A stretch of DNA of 64,000 nt from Hybos culiciformis (Eukaryota; Arthropoda; Insecta; Diptera; Hybotidae): assembly GCA_964007475.1 (NCBI GenBank), contig OZ023274.1:39735860-39799859 (forward strand), given 5' to 3'. Positions within the stretch are counted from its first letter, which is position 1. The number at the start of each line of letters is the position of its first letter. Positions 1 to 11,722 of the stretch are shown here, piece after piece. Below the pieces are notes generated by a model that worked only from the letters and a program-made list of their open reading frames with translations, was not told the origin of the DNA and did not search any database. Made by a program: the position numbers and the translations under genes.

Positions 1-1262
1 CATTTTTTATGGAAAATGTTCAAATATTAAAAATTTCTTTTGATTTTGATTTAAATCGAAAAATTGCATTATTATAAAGGTTTTTTTTTCTTTTTCCTAC
101 GTTTTTCAATTACGGATTTTTTATATTAAAATAAAAATTGAGAAATTCAAATTTTTGTACAATTTTTTTTTTTGTGTCAGCATTTTTTTTGTATTCAGAA
201 TATAACTTTATAGTCAAAAAAATTTCGAAATTTTCAATCTTTTTTATAATTTGTTAATATTTTTTAATTTGTCCTTTTTATATGAAAATATTTAATGAAA
301 TAAATATTAAAAATCTTCAATAATTTAATAACAATTGCTGTGCAAAATCTACACATTCTCTGAAGTTGGCACATCGAGCCTTGTCTCAATTCAGTTTAGA
401 GAAAAACTAATAAATTTTTTATTTTAAATCCATTAAAATTAACTTCAATTTTTTTTTTATTTTTAGTCTATATACAGAAATTTGTTTTCATTTTTTTTTT
501 TTATTTAATATATATTCTCAATTTCAATGAAAATGATGTTGCCACATTCTAAAAAATGTTATTTATTCAATAAAATATTAAAAAAAAAAAAAAAAAAAAT
601 TCGAACATGTTAATGTCAAGTGTGACGTATGATGCCTTTGGTAGAAAATTTATGTATACATCGTTTGTTTGAAACATTCCTAATAAATTTGAATATTTTA
701 AGAAAATCTTTTTGACAGTCTTAAAGTTTGATTACCGTATTAAATCATAAAAAAAAGGATTTTGTTATCACATTCCGAATATAAATGTATGTTTATATGC
801 GTATATACTATTGTATATATATGTTTTTGATTTTATTCTATGTTTATCTTATAAGTACAGTTAAATCCTTATAAAGTCGTAAATTTAATCTCGGCAATTT
901 GTTTTCCTTGTGTGTAGGTGTTGTGTATATAAAAACGTTTGTAAGCCCTGAAATTGTTATTCTTAATATATAGATTGTATGACTAGTTCTGAAAACAATT
1001 TAGGAAAACCTATGAATTTGTTTTCAGGACAAATTTACTCCAAATCTATCGAGAGGTTAAAGAATTGTTTCGTCATGCTGTCCAGATAATTGCTCTAATG
1101 AGTCGTAAGCATTACATCAAACACGATTTTTTTTTTTTTTTCATTTTTCTTTTCACATAAATGGAATTGTAATTTGATAGATATATGCAATTAAATTAAT
1201 AGGTATATATTAAAATCTACTTTTTTGTTTCCAAAAAATTGTCATTATTATTGTTTGTGATG
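1..1262 (+). repeat. left arm of a large inverted duplication (partner 60927-62227)
   Basis: Read on the plus strand, this block matches the reverse complement of 60927-62227 almost base for base, with scattered substitutions and small indels, including in the non-repetitive stretches around 601-720 and 1060-1110. Similarity stops at about 1262 on this side and is cut off by the window edge on the other, so the arm may be longer. The right arm carries an extra piece of about 45 bp near 61258-61303. No convincing ORF lies in either arm. It could be an inverted segmental duplication, two copies of a dispersed repeat, or an assembly effect; the divergence argues against a simple duplicated contig. 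Confidence 0.85.
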
Positions 1263-2831
1263 TTTATTATGAAAATGAAAATAATATTAATAATTCAATC
1301 TTCAAAATAATTATGCTTTGTAACTAAGAGAAAACAAAAAAAAAAAATAAGTATTCATTATATTCATTTTATTTTTGTGTAGGTACAAGAAAAATAAGAA
1401 TGATCAATCATCTTACATATTTTGCAAGAAGCTGCACTTGGAATATTTTGCATCCCTGAAAATATATCGCTTTTTATAATTACATGTACTTAATACTGTT
1501 TTTTAGCCATAGCTTAGCTCAAACTTGTTTTAGCCATACTCAAACTAAGAACTCATGATTTAGAAAGAAAATAACATATTGGTCTGTTTTAACAAGAATA
1601 GTCTGTTTTAACAATAAAAACTGTTTCTATGAAAATTTTTCATTTTAACATCAAGAAATTGTATGAATTTGAAAATACTCCGGATGCTTATAGGATACAA
1701 CGGTTGAACTTTGATTATAATTTTACGATTATATTATATTACAATTTATTCTACTCTCCGTTTCCTTATAGTTCCTTCACACATAAGTTCAAACCGTCAT
1801 TAGATTTCATCTATACCAAAACTTCCAATACCACTAATATAGTTTCAATATGATCGTCAAAAAATTTCTTATATATGCAATATTTATAAATATACATAGT
1901 TGTATGATTTTTTAATCGAAAATAAAAACTTTTGCGACAATACATAATTATTTAGATTTGTTAAACAACATAATTTTTTTTTATTTGAATCCCTTAACAG
2001 AAAAATTCATATGTTTAAATAATGTTAAATTTCTATGAACGGCACAGAATCAGAAAAATATATTTCCGCTATAAAGGATATAAGAATATTGTTGTGTAAA
2101 ATAAATGTATGTTTACTTCCAACTAAATAACTTCTTTTGTTATGCTACATTAATGATATACCACACTCTTTACTTCACATAAAACATCTTAAAATAAATA
2201 AACAAATAAGTAAAAACTATTTCATTTTCTAAAGCATTATTGAGATTATACTAAGGACCTATATATATTTTTTTCTTATTTTTTTTTAAATTTCAATATT
2301 TTATTTTTATTTTTCCTTCTCAAGGATTCTCTATTTCAAGAAAAAAAATTATTGTTATCCTTAAGAATATATATAAGGAGATGAGACTATGTTTTCTCTT
2401 GTTTTTTTTTTTTGCATCTGGTATGTCATTCATAATAAAGGAAGTTGAGCGATATTGTTTTAGGAAATATTTCTTTCTTAACATTTTTTTTAAGTTTTTA
2501 ACTTAAGATGAAAATATTTTTCTATTTTATTTTTGTTCCCTTAGTAATAAATTGTAGAAGAAAGAATTCATGAATTTTTGTTTCTCTCCAAGATTTATAA
2601 ACATCGTGTACTAGATGTAATGTATACTGTTCACTAGATGAGAATGCAGAGTTATATGAGTTATATTCAGTGCTGCCGTTGTCTTCATCTTTGTCGGTGG
2701 TACGCAAGATCAAAATTTTTAAAACATAAAAATAATTTTTTTAGGATAAGTAAATTAACCTTTAAATATGTTTAAAGTTTTTTTTATTATTAGATATATT
2801 ATATTGTACCTATATGGAAATATTTATTTGC
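1263..2831. other. AT-rich stretch, no supported gene
   Basis: Low-complexity AT-rich sequence. A plus-strand frame of 74 codons at 1629-1853 and a minus-strand frame of 63 codons at 2522-2713 are open, but neither shows a recognisable domain. The second has no ATG, and no clear splice acceptor is visible upstream of it. Confidence 0.5.
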
Positions 2832-2969
2832 GGACAATTCACCTTATTACAATTTACCGTATAGCAATTCACCGTATGAGCAATTTACCGCACAATACGG
2901 TGAATTGTTATACGGTGAATTACTATACGGTGAATTGCTATACGGTGAATAATTTACGGTGAATTGTCC
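2832..2969. mobile_element. palindromic MITE-like hairpin element, GGACAATTCACC ends
   Basis: The element starts GGACAATTCACC and ends with the exact complement GGTGAATTGTCC. Its left half repeats the motif CAATTYACCGTAT in forward orientation about four times and its right half repeats ATACGGTGAATTG in reverse, so almost the whole 138 bp can fold into one hairpin centred near 2900. A longer, more diverged relative lies at 59578-59785. No clear target duplication is seen. It has no coding capacity; mobilisation by a transposase elsewhere is inferred from structure only. Confidence 0.7.
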
Positions 2970-3159
2970 GGATCCCAGAAATATTATATGGAAACATAAT
3001 TTGATATAAAATACAATATAATAGGTATAATAATAATAAATAATTCCATGAACATTATTTTTTACATTTTTAATCCATAAGCAATTTTCTTCAATCTCTG
3101 AATGTTCTGGTCAGAAAATATTAATTTTTGATTTTATTTATAATTAAATTTGGTAATCT

Positions 3160-3240
3160 AACTAGGCGGACGCCGTTCCCCCATAAAATTTAACTAGTAC
3201 CACGGCGTTCCGCCGCGTCCCCCCTAATGCGGCTGCCCTG
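3160..3240. repeat. short GC-rich island, probable mobile-element fragment
   Basis: About 80 bp containing clusters such as GGCGTTCCGCCGCGTCC in an otherwise AT-rich stretch. It is not coding and resembles the GC-rich ends of the nonautonomous elements elsewhere in the window, but no paired terminus was found. Confidence 0.3.
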
Positions 3241-3301
3241 GTTATATTTATATTTTGTGATAGAATGTATTATTATATTTAAAAAAAAAAAATTATTTTA
3301 G

Positions 3302-3465
3302 TTGATGATGCAAGTGATAGAGATTATTTACAAGAAGAATTGGTTAATTATGTAGCTAAATTGCCAATTACCGTGAGAATTAAAAGATTATCAGAACGTT
3401 CTGGTTTGGTAACCGAAAGATTGTTGGGTGCAAAAAATGCTATCGGTGAAGTGCTAACTTTTCTT
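3302..3465 (+). pseudogene. orphan exon of a polypeptide N-acetylgalactosaminyltransferase (GALNT/pgant family), probably decayed
   Basis: After a polypyrimidine-poor TTTTAG acceptor at 3296-3301, one frame reads VDDASDRDYL, then about 20 residues containing YVAKLP, then RLSERSGL, LLGAKNAIG and EVLTFL. This order (VDDAS, RSGL..., GA...G.VLTFL) is the signature of the GT-A catalytic domain of family-27 O-glycosyltransferases, Golgi type II membrane enzymes that transfer GalNAc from UDP-GalNAc to Ser/Thr. Two faults are visible. The family's GL(I/M)RAR segment reads GLVTER here, losing the conserved first arginine. The match also ends just before the metal-binding D-x-H motif, with no GT donor at that point and a stop near 3504. 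No neighbouring exon was recognised. It is probably a pseudogene or displaced exon; a diverged real exon with an unseen donor (for example GTGAAG at 3447) cannot be excluded. Confidence 0.65.
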
Positions 3466-3505
3466 CTTATGTTTGACATTATTAAATTGAAAAAAAAAAA
3501 TAAAT

Positions 3506-6086
3506 AAAAATAAATATCGATTTAGGTTTTAATATTTGAATAGTTAACAAGGATAAATTTCATGCCTTAGACTAAGTTATCTAGTTAATCGAAATTCGTT
3601 ATGTGCACTTTAACTATAAAAAATAAGATTAAACTATATTAAAAAAATACATCTTATTAAATTGTTGTGTATACACTAATTAAAGATGTAGGGTTCAACT
3701 TACTGTTTTTAATTTTTTTTTTCTAAAATTAAATTAATTAAACACAATTTCTTATTAAAGCTATACTAGGACCGAGACTAGGACAAGCTTAAAGATTTTA
3801 TCAAAAATAAATATTTGGACGTTTTGAAAAAAATCACACAAGTACACACAATAAAAGCATAATAAAAATATACATAGGGAGTTTTTTGGGCAAATATAAT
3901 TTATTCGAAAATTTCCTTTATTTGAAAAAGGTTATAATAGTTTAATTAGAAACATGAAAAGATTTTTGTATCACTACTCAGGAGTTATATTATATTAAAT
4001 GTATTCTCAACGTTTAACAATATCTGATCTAAGGACATTTGGATGATTTTTCTAATAAAAATTTGAAATATCAATCTTCTTAAATTTTTATGTTCACTGA
4101 ATCAAATTATCTTTTCGCGCGACTATAGAAATTTTTTAGTTCAAAAAAATTTATGTGACCACAAATGGGATCGCGATCTATAGTTTGAGTAGTCCTGCTC
4201 AAAGCTCTTTCAAATATAATTGATTGTAACCACCAAAAGTTTATTTTTTTTGTATTTTTTATTATTCTACCTAATGAAATTTTTATTTATTTATTTTTAT
4301 TTTTTATTGCAAAAACTTTTTTAACATATATTTAATAAGAAAAAAAAAATAATAAAACATGACAAAATACTTAAAAAAAAAATTTAAGAAATTATTAAAA
4401 ATAATTTTTACAATATCTAGGAAATATGTTTGGAAACTCTCAAGAGAATAAAAAATTTTTTACGGGTTCAAAGTTAGATTTGAAAATACAATTTTATTGT
4501 GTTCTAAATTTAATATAAAAATGTTTTAATTTTTTATTTTATTTATTTGTTTGTGTTGAGGCTCAATCTGAAGTTCGTTCATTAATTGGCCTTTGAAAAT
4601 AAAGTGGCTAGATTTTAGAGGTTCGTTAGCCAACACGTTAATATTGGCAATCATATTGCGCCAAAATTAAAAATATTAAATATATTATGTACGCCGTAAT
4701 GTAGATATATTATTTTTGGCAATCGAAATGTCTGGAAAAATTAAACATAATTAATGTTTACTGCATATTTTTTTTTCAATTTTAATTTCAGAAATACTCC
4801 ATTTGTCTTAAAAGAAGCAAAGACCAGTCTGGAGCTCACGTATTACAATCTGTCTTAAAGTTTATGAATCTGTGAATGATATTTTTGTTTTTCAAAATAT
4901 CTTTTGCTAGTGATTTAATTATTGTTATTTTGATTTAGAATAAATTATACAATTCCTTTCGGCATTATTTCATGGCTGAACTCCATGGCAGAGCTAAAAA
5001 TAAAAAAATGAGAACATTAATTTATATACGATTGGGAAAAAGTTCTTTTTTTTGCAATGTGTCCTCATTTAAAATTCCATATGAGGAAAAAACTTATGGG
5101 TTTTATTATTATTTTTCTTTTTATTTTATTATTTTCTGTGTTTTGTTTTTTTTTTTCAATTAAACTACTAAGTGGACATCAGCATCAAAATTATTGATGA
5201 AGTTTTAGTTTCTCTCTAATTATGAATGCAATGTATTTAAATAAATTGTTATGGATGTATTAAAGGACATTCCATGTTAAATAATTAAAACAAAACCAGG
5301 CTAGTTGAATTTAATTTTTTTTTTGCCATCACCTCAAAAAATATAAAATATTTAACCGATTGTGGTTTTAACTTGAATTGAAATTTATAATATAGATAGG
5401 TGGTACATGCATATTTAGCATGAAAAAAAGTAATAAAATGGGTATAATAACTTTGTTATGCCAACGTTCAGAAACTATTTTCATTATACTTTAAAAGAGT
5501 TGTATAATATATTATATATTTTTTCAACTTAGTTTTAACATGTTAGTTGTGAATATAAAATTATTCTGGCTTATAAGTTTAAAGGTTATATTGATTTTTA
5601 TGTCATGAAACAGTTTTATAACCTGTGTGTCCTAATGCTGCATTTCTTTAACAGTGATTTGCTTGCACTTTTGGTTTTTGCAATGAAATTCTTTAACACT
5701 TTTATTATCATTATTTTTTCGGTTTTGAATTAAAGGGCCTAAAGTTAAAATAATTTTCATAATTTTTTTTTAAATATTTTAAATTTTATGAAAGATTAAA
5801 TGAATTATGATTAAAATAGATGGGTAGATAGATGTCGATTAGAGGAACTTAGAAAAATAGTTAGAATCTAAGGATTCGGACTGGGGTTTGGATTTCGTTG
5901 AAAATTGATACATTTGTCATATGATTAAATTGTATTGGTATCACCATATTGATGTATATGTGTAGCTTCTTATGGTGACTGAGGTATTTAAAAATTAAAG
6001 TATTTTAAATCGGTGTGCTAAAAACGGGCGTCACACTTCATTTAGTAAGTACCTGTCTATCTATTTTCTTTTTACTAATCAGTTTC
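3506..6086. other. AT-rich stretch, no supported gene
   Basis: Only short chance frames and A/T runs are visible. The 63-codon frame at 4972-5163 ends in a poly-phenylalanine tail produced by a T-run and is not credible. At 5421-5445 a short stretch around AAGTAATAAAAT weakly resembles the conserved sequence upstream of the cysteine-rich peptide copies at 13 kb and 20.9 kb. Confidence 0.5.
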
Positions 6087-6214
6087 TCAAACCACATGAA
6101 AATGCATAATGAATAATACATTTGATAACATATAATTTGAATAGACAAATAAAAATTTTTAAATTTATATTTTAAAAATATCGCAATTGAAAAGTTAAAG
6201 GCATTACAATAAAA

Positions 6215-6400
6215 ATGGTTCTCGGTTATTATTTTCTTACATGTTTATTACTTATTATATCGGCAACGACTGTAATTGGACTAACATGTTCATCTAGCAT
6301 AGATTGTCGCAGTATAACAAGAATTTGCTATAACAATAAATGTGTTAGCATTAATGCTGCAAACAAAATTCAGAAAAACAATTTTTTTTTTCCTTTCTAA
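6215..6400 (+). CDS. small secreted cysteine-rich peptide, copy 1
   Basis: A 61-residue protein with an ATG in the context AAAAATGG. Residues 1 to about 22 form a typical signal peptide: short polar start, hydrophobic core LTCLLLIISATTV, small residue before the predicted cut. The mature part has four cysteines spaced C-x5-C-x6-C-x4-C, then a short basic tail ending in a phenylalanine run. The same spacing occurs in the peptide at 20487-20645, and a decayed relative lies at 13205-13414; all three are on the plus strand about 7 kb apart. The motif AAACCAC..GAA..TGCA about 125 bp upstream (near 6091) is shared in diverged form with the other two copies. The spacing resembles four-cysteine nodule-type and symbiosis-associated cysteine-rich peptides, but this is a pattern similarity only. 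Function is unknown. AATAAA-type signals follow within 150 bp. Confidence 0.6.
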   Translation: MVLGYYFLTCLLLIISATTVIGLTCSSSIDCRSITRICYNNKCVSINAANKIQKNNFFFPF

Positions 6401-6604
6401 AAAACTAAATATTAAATTATATCTTTAAGAGCTGGTAATTAAAATAAGTAGCTATTATAAGATTAAGAAACCAAAAAGAGAATAAACTTAAGAGTGTCAA
6501 TATCAGTCCATTAAAATTATTAAACTGAATAATAAAAATAATTATTTAAATAATTTTGTGAAAAAAATAGTTTTTCTTATTTATGGATTAAAGTTACAGA
6601 GTAA

Positions 6605-7060
6605 ATTTATTTATTTATTTATTTATTTAGTATACCTTAATTACAATAAATGTTTTTAAGATATTAAATAAAATGCAAGGGGTGACTAAGGCCATCGTTG
6701 CATTTGATTTAGTATATTAATAAGTGGATAAAAATCATTGTTTTGAAATTCTAAGTCTAAATTTGATCTAAAAGCAGTATTTGTTAAAGAAAAGTGAATA
6801 TTTTGGTGTTTTTATTGGATGTACTCAGGATTTTTTCTAATGAAGGGTTTTTTATGCTTAAGCTATTCCACGTGTTAATTGAATCAGTGCATTGTCAAAG
6901 AACATGATCAATAGTGATTATTTGTTGGTCAATTTCACAAATTGTTTGCGATATTTTGTCGAACAAATATTTTTTATTGAAGAGACAATGTCCTAATCTA
7001 AGGCGAGTAAGAATTACACATTTACGGAGTTAAGTTATCGAACTTCTTGTCTTGGATTGG
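6605..7060 (-). pseudogene. 3' end of a decayed non-LTR retrotransposon (RNase H / C-terminal region)
   Basis: On the minus strand, one frame beginning near 7030 reads RKCVILTRLRLGHC followed by a region with CEIDQQIITIDHVL, a stop, then QC. The TRLRLGH...C...(T)I.H.L..C order is characteristic of the segment after the RNase H domain in I, R1 and LOA-type retrotransposons. The frame carries internal stops, including one between VL and QC, so it is dead. The coding remnant is followed, at the element's 3' side on the plus-strand coordinates 6605-6630, by a (TAAA)n run, the usual tail of such elements. Only the 3' few hundred bases are present, consistent with 5' truncation on insertion. Confidence 0.7.
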
Positions 7061-9706
7061 AAAATTTTTTATAATGTGGAAGAATTTGTGGATTTTATTT
7101 CGAATTTATGTTTGTGTTTTATTCTGTTTTTTTTTTTGAGAAACCTAAAAAACGTCATACATACAAAGTATCAACTACACATTTTTATGTAAGTATATAT
7201 TAAAAATAATGTGTCTAATTAATTTTTTGAATGACTAAGAGGCTGATAGGTCGATTATTTCATCGTTTAACATTTTTTGGGAAATTTTTTTTTTTTTTAA
7301 TTTTTAGAATATACATACATAAACCTAATAAAAATAACATAATGTCTTAAAATAGATACTTTGGTCATTCCAATTAAACTAAAACTTCAAAAGCATAGCT
7401 AATTTTTTTCAGTTTTATACTCATTTTCAACTTTGCTACTAACAGTGAAAAAATAGTTTATCAATTCAAGCTACAAAATATGAAAACAAAAAAAGGAACA
7501 AAACATGAAATATTGTGCAATGTTCGTTTTTCAGTTTCAAAACAACTAAACTGTCAATTTTAAGAAAACATTTTAATAAATTCATTAATTGTATGTATTT
7601 AACCGATGAAGTTGATTACATAAAAAAATTCCTCCACAAATATAATTCATAATTTCATAAATATGTACTTAATTCTAAAGAAAAGTTTAATCTTTAGGTC
7701 TAAAATTTTTGGAATGACCTAAATAATATACATCTCTATATGTATATATTATATATCTTTGCAATATAATAAAAATAATAACAATAGCAAACTTAAGATA
7801 AGATTGTTTTTCTCATATAATTAAATTTTATTACCAATTTTTTGTATCTTAACAATAAAAATAAAAATTCCATAGAATGAAAATGTTCTTCATTCATAAC
7901 TTTTGGTATAGGAATAAAAACATGAAATTTTTTTTTGTTTTGATTGGATAATAATTTTTTATTTATTTTGTTATTTTGTTATTTTTACTTTTATAGGTAA
8001 TGAGTAGAACGTGATTGGCTTTGATATGAAATATTAAATTAAAAAAAACTCAAACGCAGAAATAAAGCTAAAATATCACTCTCCAGGGCTGGTGACGTGG
8101 AATTTTGAATTTGTTTAATTTCCTTAACAATTTTTAATTAATTTAATTTATTTCTAAAAATTTTTTAATTTTTTTGATAAATTGCAGTTTCTGCACAGAA
8201 ATAAAATTCAAATATAGTTTTGTGATTTTCTGGTAGAGGTGTTTTTTGTACAATTTTTGTCGCATTTTTCACGGCCGTTTATTTTCCGTAAAATAAAACA
8301 AAAAAAAACTGCAAAAATAGAAAACAGAAATAGAAAACAGAATTTCAGTCCAGGGCTCTTAATCTTTTAAAATTAAATGATGTGCCATATTAAAAATAAG
8401 AATAGCATATTAATATGAAAATTAAGTATATATTTTAGCAAAATTCTTCAAATAATACGCAATTTCATTGTATTTTAGAATTATTTAAGAATATAATCTT
8501 GGCTGAAGATAGCCGCTGGAAATAGAGCTTTATATAACTTTCAATTGGAGTTTGAAGGCGAAATATTTAATTCTAAGCTAAAGCAAACAAAGTGTGATCA
8601 TCATTTCCGTAACGAGGCGCATCTTAAGCTACTAATTTAATTTTTTAAATATCGAAATATAAAATGTAAAACTTTTTGAATTATTTAATATATTATGCTT
8701 ATATGCATAATACGAACTTTAGGTAATATACATATATAACAATTTTTATATACCGATCTTAATAATCAATAAGTCACAAGATTGTAATATTACAAAATTG
8801 TAATATCCTTTAATTTTTCATTTTTATTTTCATTTTTTTTTTTAAGAAAATGATAAGGAAATGAATATATATACTCATACATACTTGAATTATTTACGAG
8901 TTCTTTAAGAAAAATATCACGTTTTACTTGGTAGAACAAAAAAAAAAAAAAAAAAAAAATTATAACAACATTCTATTAAAATGAAACACGAAAGAATGTA
9001 AATTTTAGTGAAAAATTACTACATTTTTTTTTTTACGTATTGTTATCATATCACGTACTTACTTTTTCTTAAAAAAAAACACAAAGAAAACAAAATAATA
9101 TTTTATTAGTTTCCATTTCTTTCCATGCAGTATGTATACATGCAAGTATATGTGTTGTGTGAGTACGTTGAAAATTGAAAGAATAATATTAGAAATTAAA
9201 AAAAAAAAAATCAGAAGTTTCTTTAAATATAAAGTTTATTTCCTTTTTTTTTTGAAAGTTTTCTTGTTTTTTCTTTATTTCTGAACGGGTACATTAATGT
9301 TATGTCCAACATATTGAATTTTGGACACTTTTATTGCCTATTTTCACGGTTCATATTAAGCCTTTTGTCGGTATCTAAATATATTTATTATTATATAGTA
9401 AAATCATGAATTTTTTAATCACATATAGAACCACAAGTATTTCAAGCGCAATTTAGTCCTACCTATAAATTGCGCTTCAAAGAATAAATTATTATATGTT
9501 TGATATTTAATTTTCTATTTTTGTGTATAATACTTAATTCAAATCTAATTTTTTTAGATTTACGGAAGACTCACCACTTAAATTTGAAGCTATGATGGTC
9601 ATATTTTTTCATGCCTAAAAATCCTATGATATGCTCATGAATCATAAATAATTGAAATATAAAACTAGTTTCTCATATTTTGTTGTAAAATATATTCGCA
9701 CCTAAC
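7061..9706. other. AT-rich stretch, no supported gene
   Basis: Contains long homopolymers, such as a run of about 20 A near 8940-8960, and a moderately GC-richer patch around 8080-8350 in which CCAGGGCT occurs twice in the same orientation (near 8083 and 8351). No ORF, RNA gene or clear terminal inverted repeat was found. Confidence 0.5.
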
Positions 9707-10256
9707 TTAATAGTAGATTATTGTATATGTAAACTAAATTTGTTATTAATTAAGAGTTCTGTATACATAAAAATACATTGACACGAGTCAATACTTATAT
9801 CACGAGACCGAAGGTCGAGTGATATAAATTGACAAGTGTGAATGTATTTTTGTGTAAATACAGAACGAGTTGTATAACAAATTTTGTTTACATATCCAGT
9901 ATACTGTTTTCATGCGTAGGGGAGAGGTAGTTGCAAAGAGAGAATATTTTTTCTTCTCATTTTTTCTCTTTTTTTTTTTTTTTTGTATTTGGCTGTATTG
10001 AAATATTGTGAGAGTTATTATGTTTGTTTAGGTATTACGTAATATTCAATACGAAACATCTAAATGATTTCATTATTTACGCTGATGCATCTAATTTTTT
10101 TCATTATATACGCTGCTGCATCTAAATTTTTTCATTATTTACGCAGATGCATCTAAATGATTGCAAGTGTATTGACGCATATAATACTCCATTTAGTGAT
10201 CTAAATTCTATAGCACTAAATACAACATAACGATCCCCAACGCATTAAAAAACTTT
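9707..10256 (+). repeat. 540-550 bp dispersed repeat, copy A (inverted partner at 21776-22314)
   Basis: The block shares both boundaries with the reverse complement of 21776-22314. It begins TAATAGTAGATTATTG and ends near CCCCAACGCATTAAAAAA. Two substructures are visible: a dyad of about 170 bp (9727-9896) centred on GACCGAAGGTC, and, at 10049-10165, about four tandem units of about 31 bp built on GATGCATCTAAATGATTTC and TCATTATTTACGC. A 5' palindrome followed by a short tandem array recalls nonautonomous Helitron or DINE-like elements, but the diagnostic ends were not established, so the class is left open. Confidence 0.75.
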
Positions 10257-11722
10257 AATATATGAAAATAATTTACATCCATTGTTTTTTTAAGTTTACT
10301 AACCGTAATCATACAATTTGTTTTTTAAATTTGGTTTATTAAAAAGAAACAAATGGACGCACAGAATTTTTGAATGAAAGATCTTGCTCAGGGCTCTTTA
10401 TATCCACAAATCTGAAATAAACCTAATATACCACGAGTCAGTTATTTGTCCAGTTCATCGGAAATAAAAAATATCATTTGTAAACTAATTTAGTATACTA
10501 ATGATATGAACACGTTAGACACAAGGATATATGTTTAGTACGACATGGATCGTATATAGGTGACAAATAACTGACATTGCCCATACATTAAGTGTCTTCG
10601 AGCTGATTATTTGTCACCGTATATTACGACTGAACGTTAGGTATACGACAAGCACTAAGGTAAAGAATATAGCTGACGTAGCCGTTAGTTATGAAATTAA
10701 CATATAAGTCAGAATTAAAAAAAACCCTCAAATGCACAATCAGAAAAAAACACCTCAAATGTTTTTTTTATGATTTTTTGCTTTTTTTTTGGTTTTTTTT
10801 TGTTTTTTTTTATTTATTTTATTTTTTGATTTTTTTTGGTTTTTTTTTTTGTGTCTTTGTTTTTTTTTTATTTTTTTTTGTTTTTTGATTTTGTTTTTGT
10901 CTTTTAAGCTGACCTTAGAACTGGCGGCCGGAACAAACTCCTGTTTATTGGTGTTCAGGTTAGTTTCAAAACTAACAAACAAGTCGGAGACATATCTTAA
11001 GCCGGTGTGCCAAAAATATGTTAACTATGAGTGAACTTGTAGGCCGGTTCAGGAATCGACGCCCATGCCAGTACAAATACTTGACATTTCTTTACGAACT
11101 GGCGCGATGGTATATTGGGAAAACACAACTTCAGTTCCAAACATAAAACATTTAGTTATTGGGAATAAAAGTAGTTATAATTTTATTTTATTTATGACAA
11201 ATTGTGACAATTTTTTGATTGCGCAAAGTAGTAAATATCGTAAATGGAAAGCTGTTAACAAAAAAGAAGAAAGTTGCAAAAACTAAATCATCAACATAAT
11301 GTTAAAATTATCTGCTACAATGTTTTTTCTTTATACATATAATATTCTACAAGTTTTTATCTTTTATTAAAATCAAATAATTTTTTGAACTGTATGTAAT
11401 AAAATGTTATTTTTCCATTTTCATTTTCATCTGTCATTAACAAGACTAACAAATAAAAATCCATTTTTTTGTTCTTGAAAAAAAATATCTTAAAAAATTA
11501 TCTCTTATAGAAGAAACCTATTCAAAAAAAAGTAAAATAAAATAAAATAATTATTTTCAGAAAATCGAAAATGAAATTCATATTTTAATCTATAAGAAAA
11601 ACGAATATTTAATTAAAATTAACTTCAGATTATTCTTTTTGTTTTCCTTCAATATATATTCATTCAATAAATGTTTGAACAAAATTACAGTTTTCTTCAA
11701 CCTTTCACGGACTTCGAAACTC
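10257..11722. other. AT-rich stretch with a three-copy short inverted motif and a GC-richer patch
   Basis: The motif GTCAGTTATTTGTC occurs at about 10438 and in inverted orientation at 10561-10575, with a near copy (GATTATTTGTCACCG) at 10598-10612. A T-run at 10759-10900 produces spurious phenylalanine or lysine frames on both strands. From 10905 to 11130 the base composition is more balanced and short frames are open, for example 11028-11150 on plus, reading MSELVGRFRNRRPCQYKYLT, but no family was recognised. Confidence 0.4.

Noticed and set aside
2522..2713. Minus-strand frame containing DKDEDNGSTEYNSYNS and LVHDVYKSWRETK, which looks somewhat exon-like
   Set aside because: No ATG, no clear acceptor upstream and no recognised family; possible exon but not supportable.
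8083..8357. Possible hAT element with CCAGGGCT at both ends
   Set aside because: The two motifs have the same orientation, not inverted, and no target duplication is visible.
10691..11034. Phenylalanine-rich and lysine-rich frames on both strands
   Set aside because: Caused by one long T-run; reading both strands gives mirror-image low-complexity peptides.
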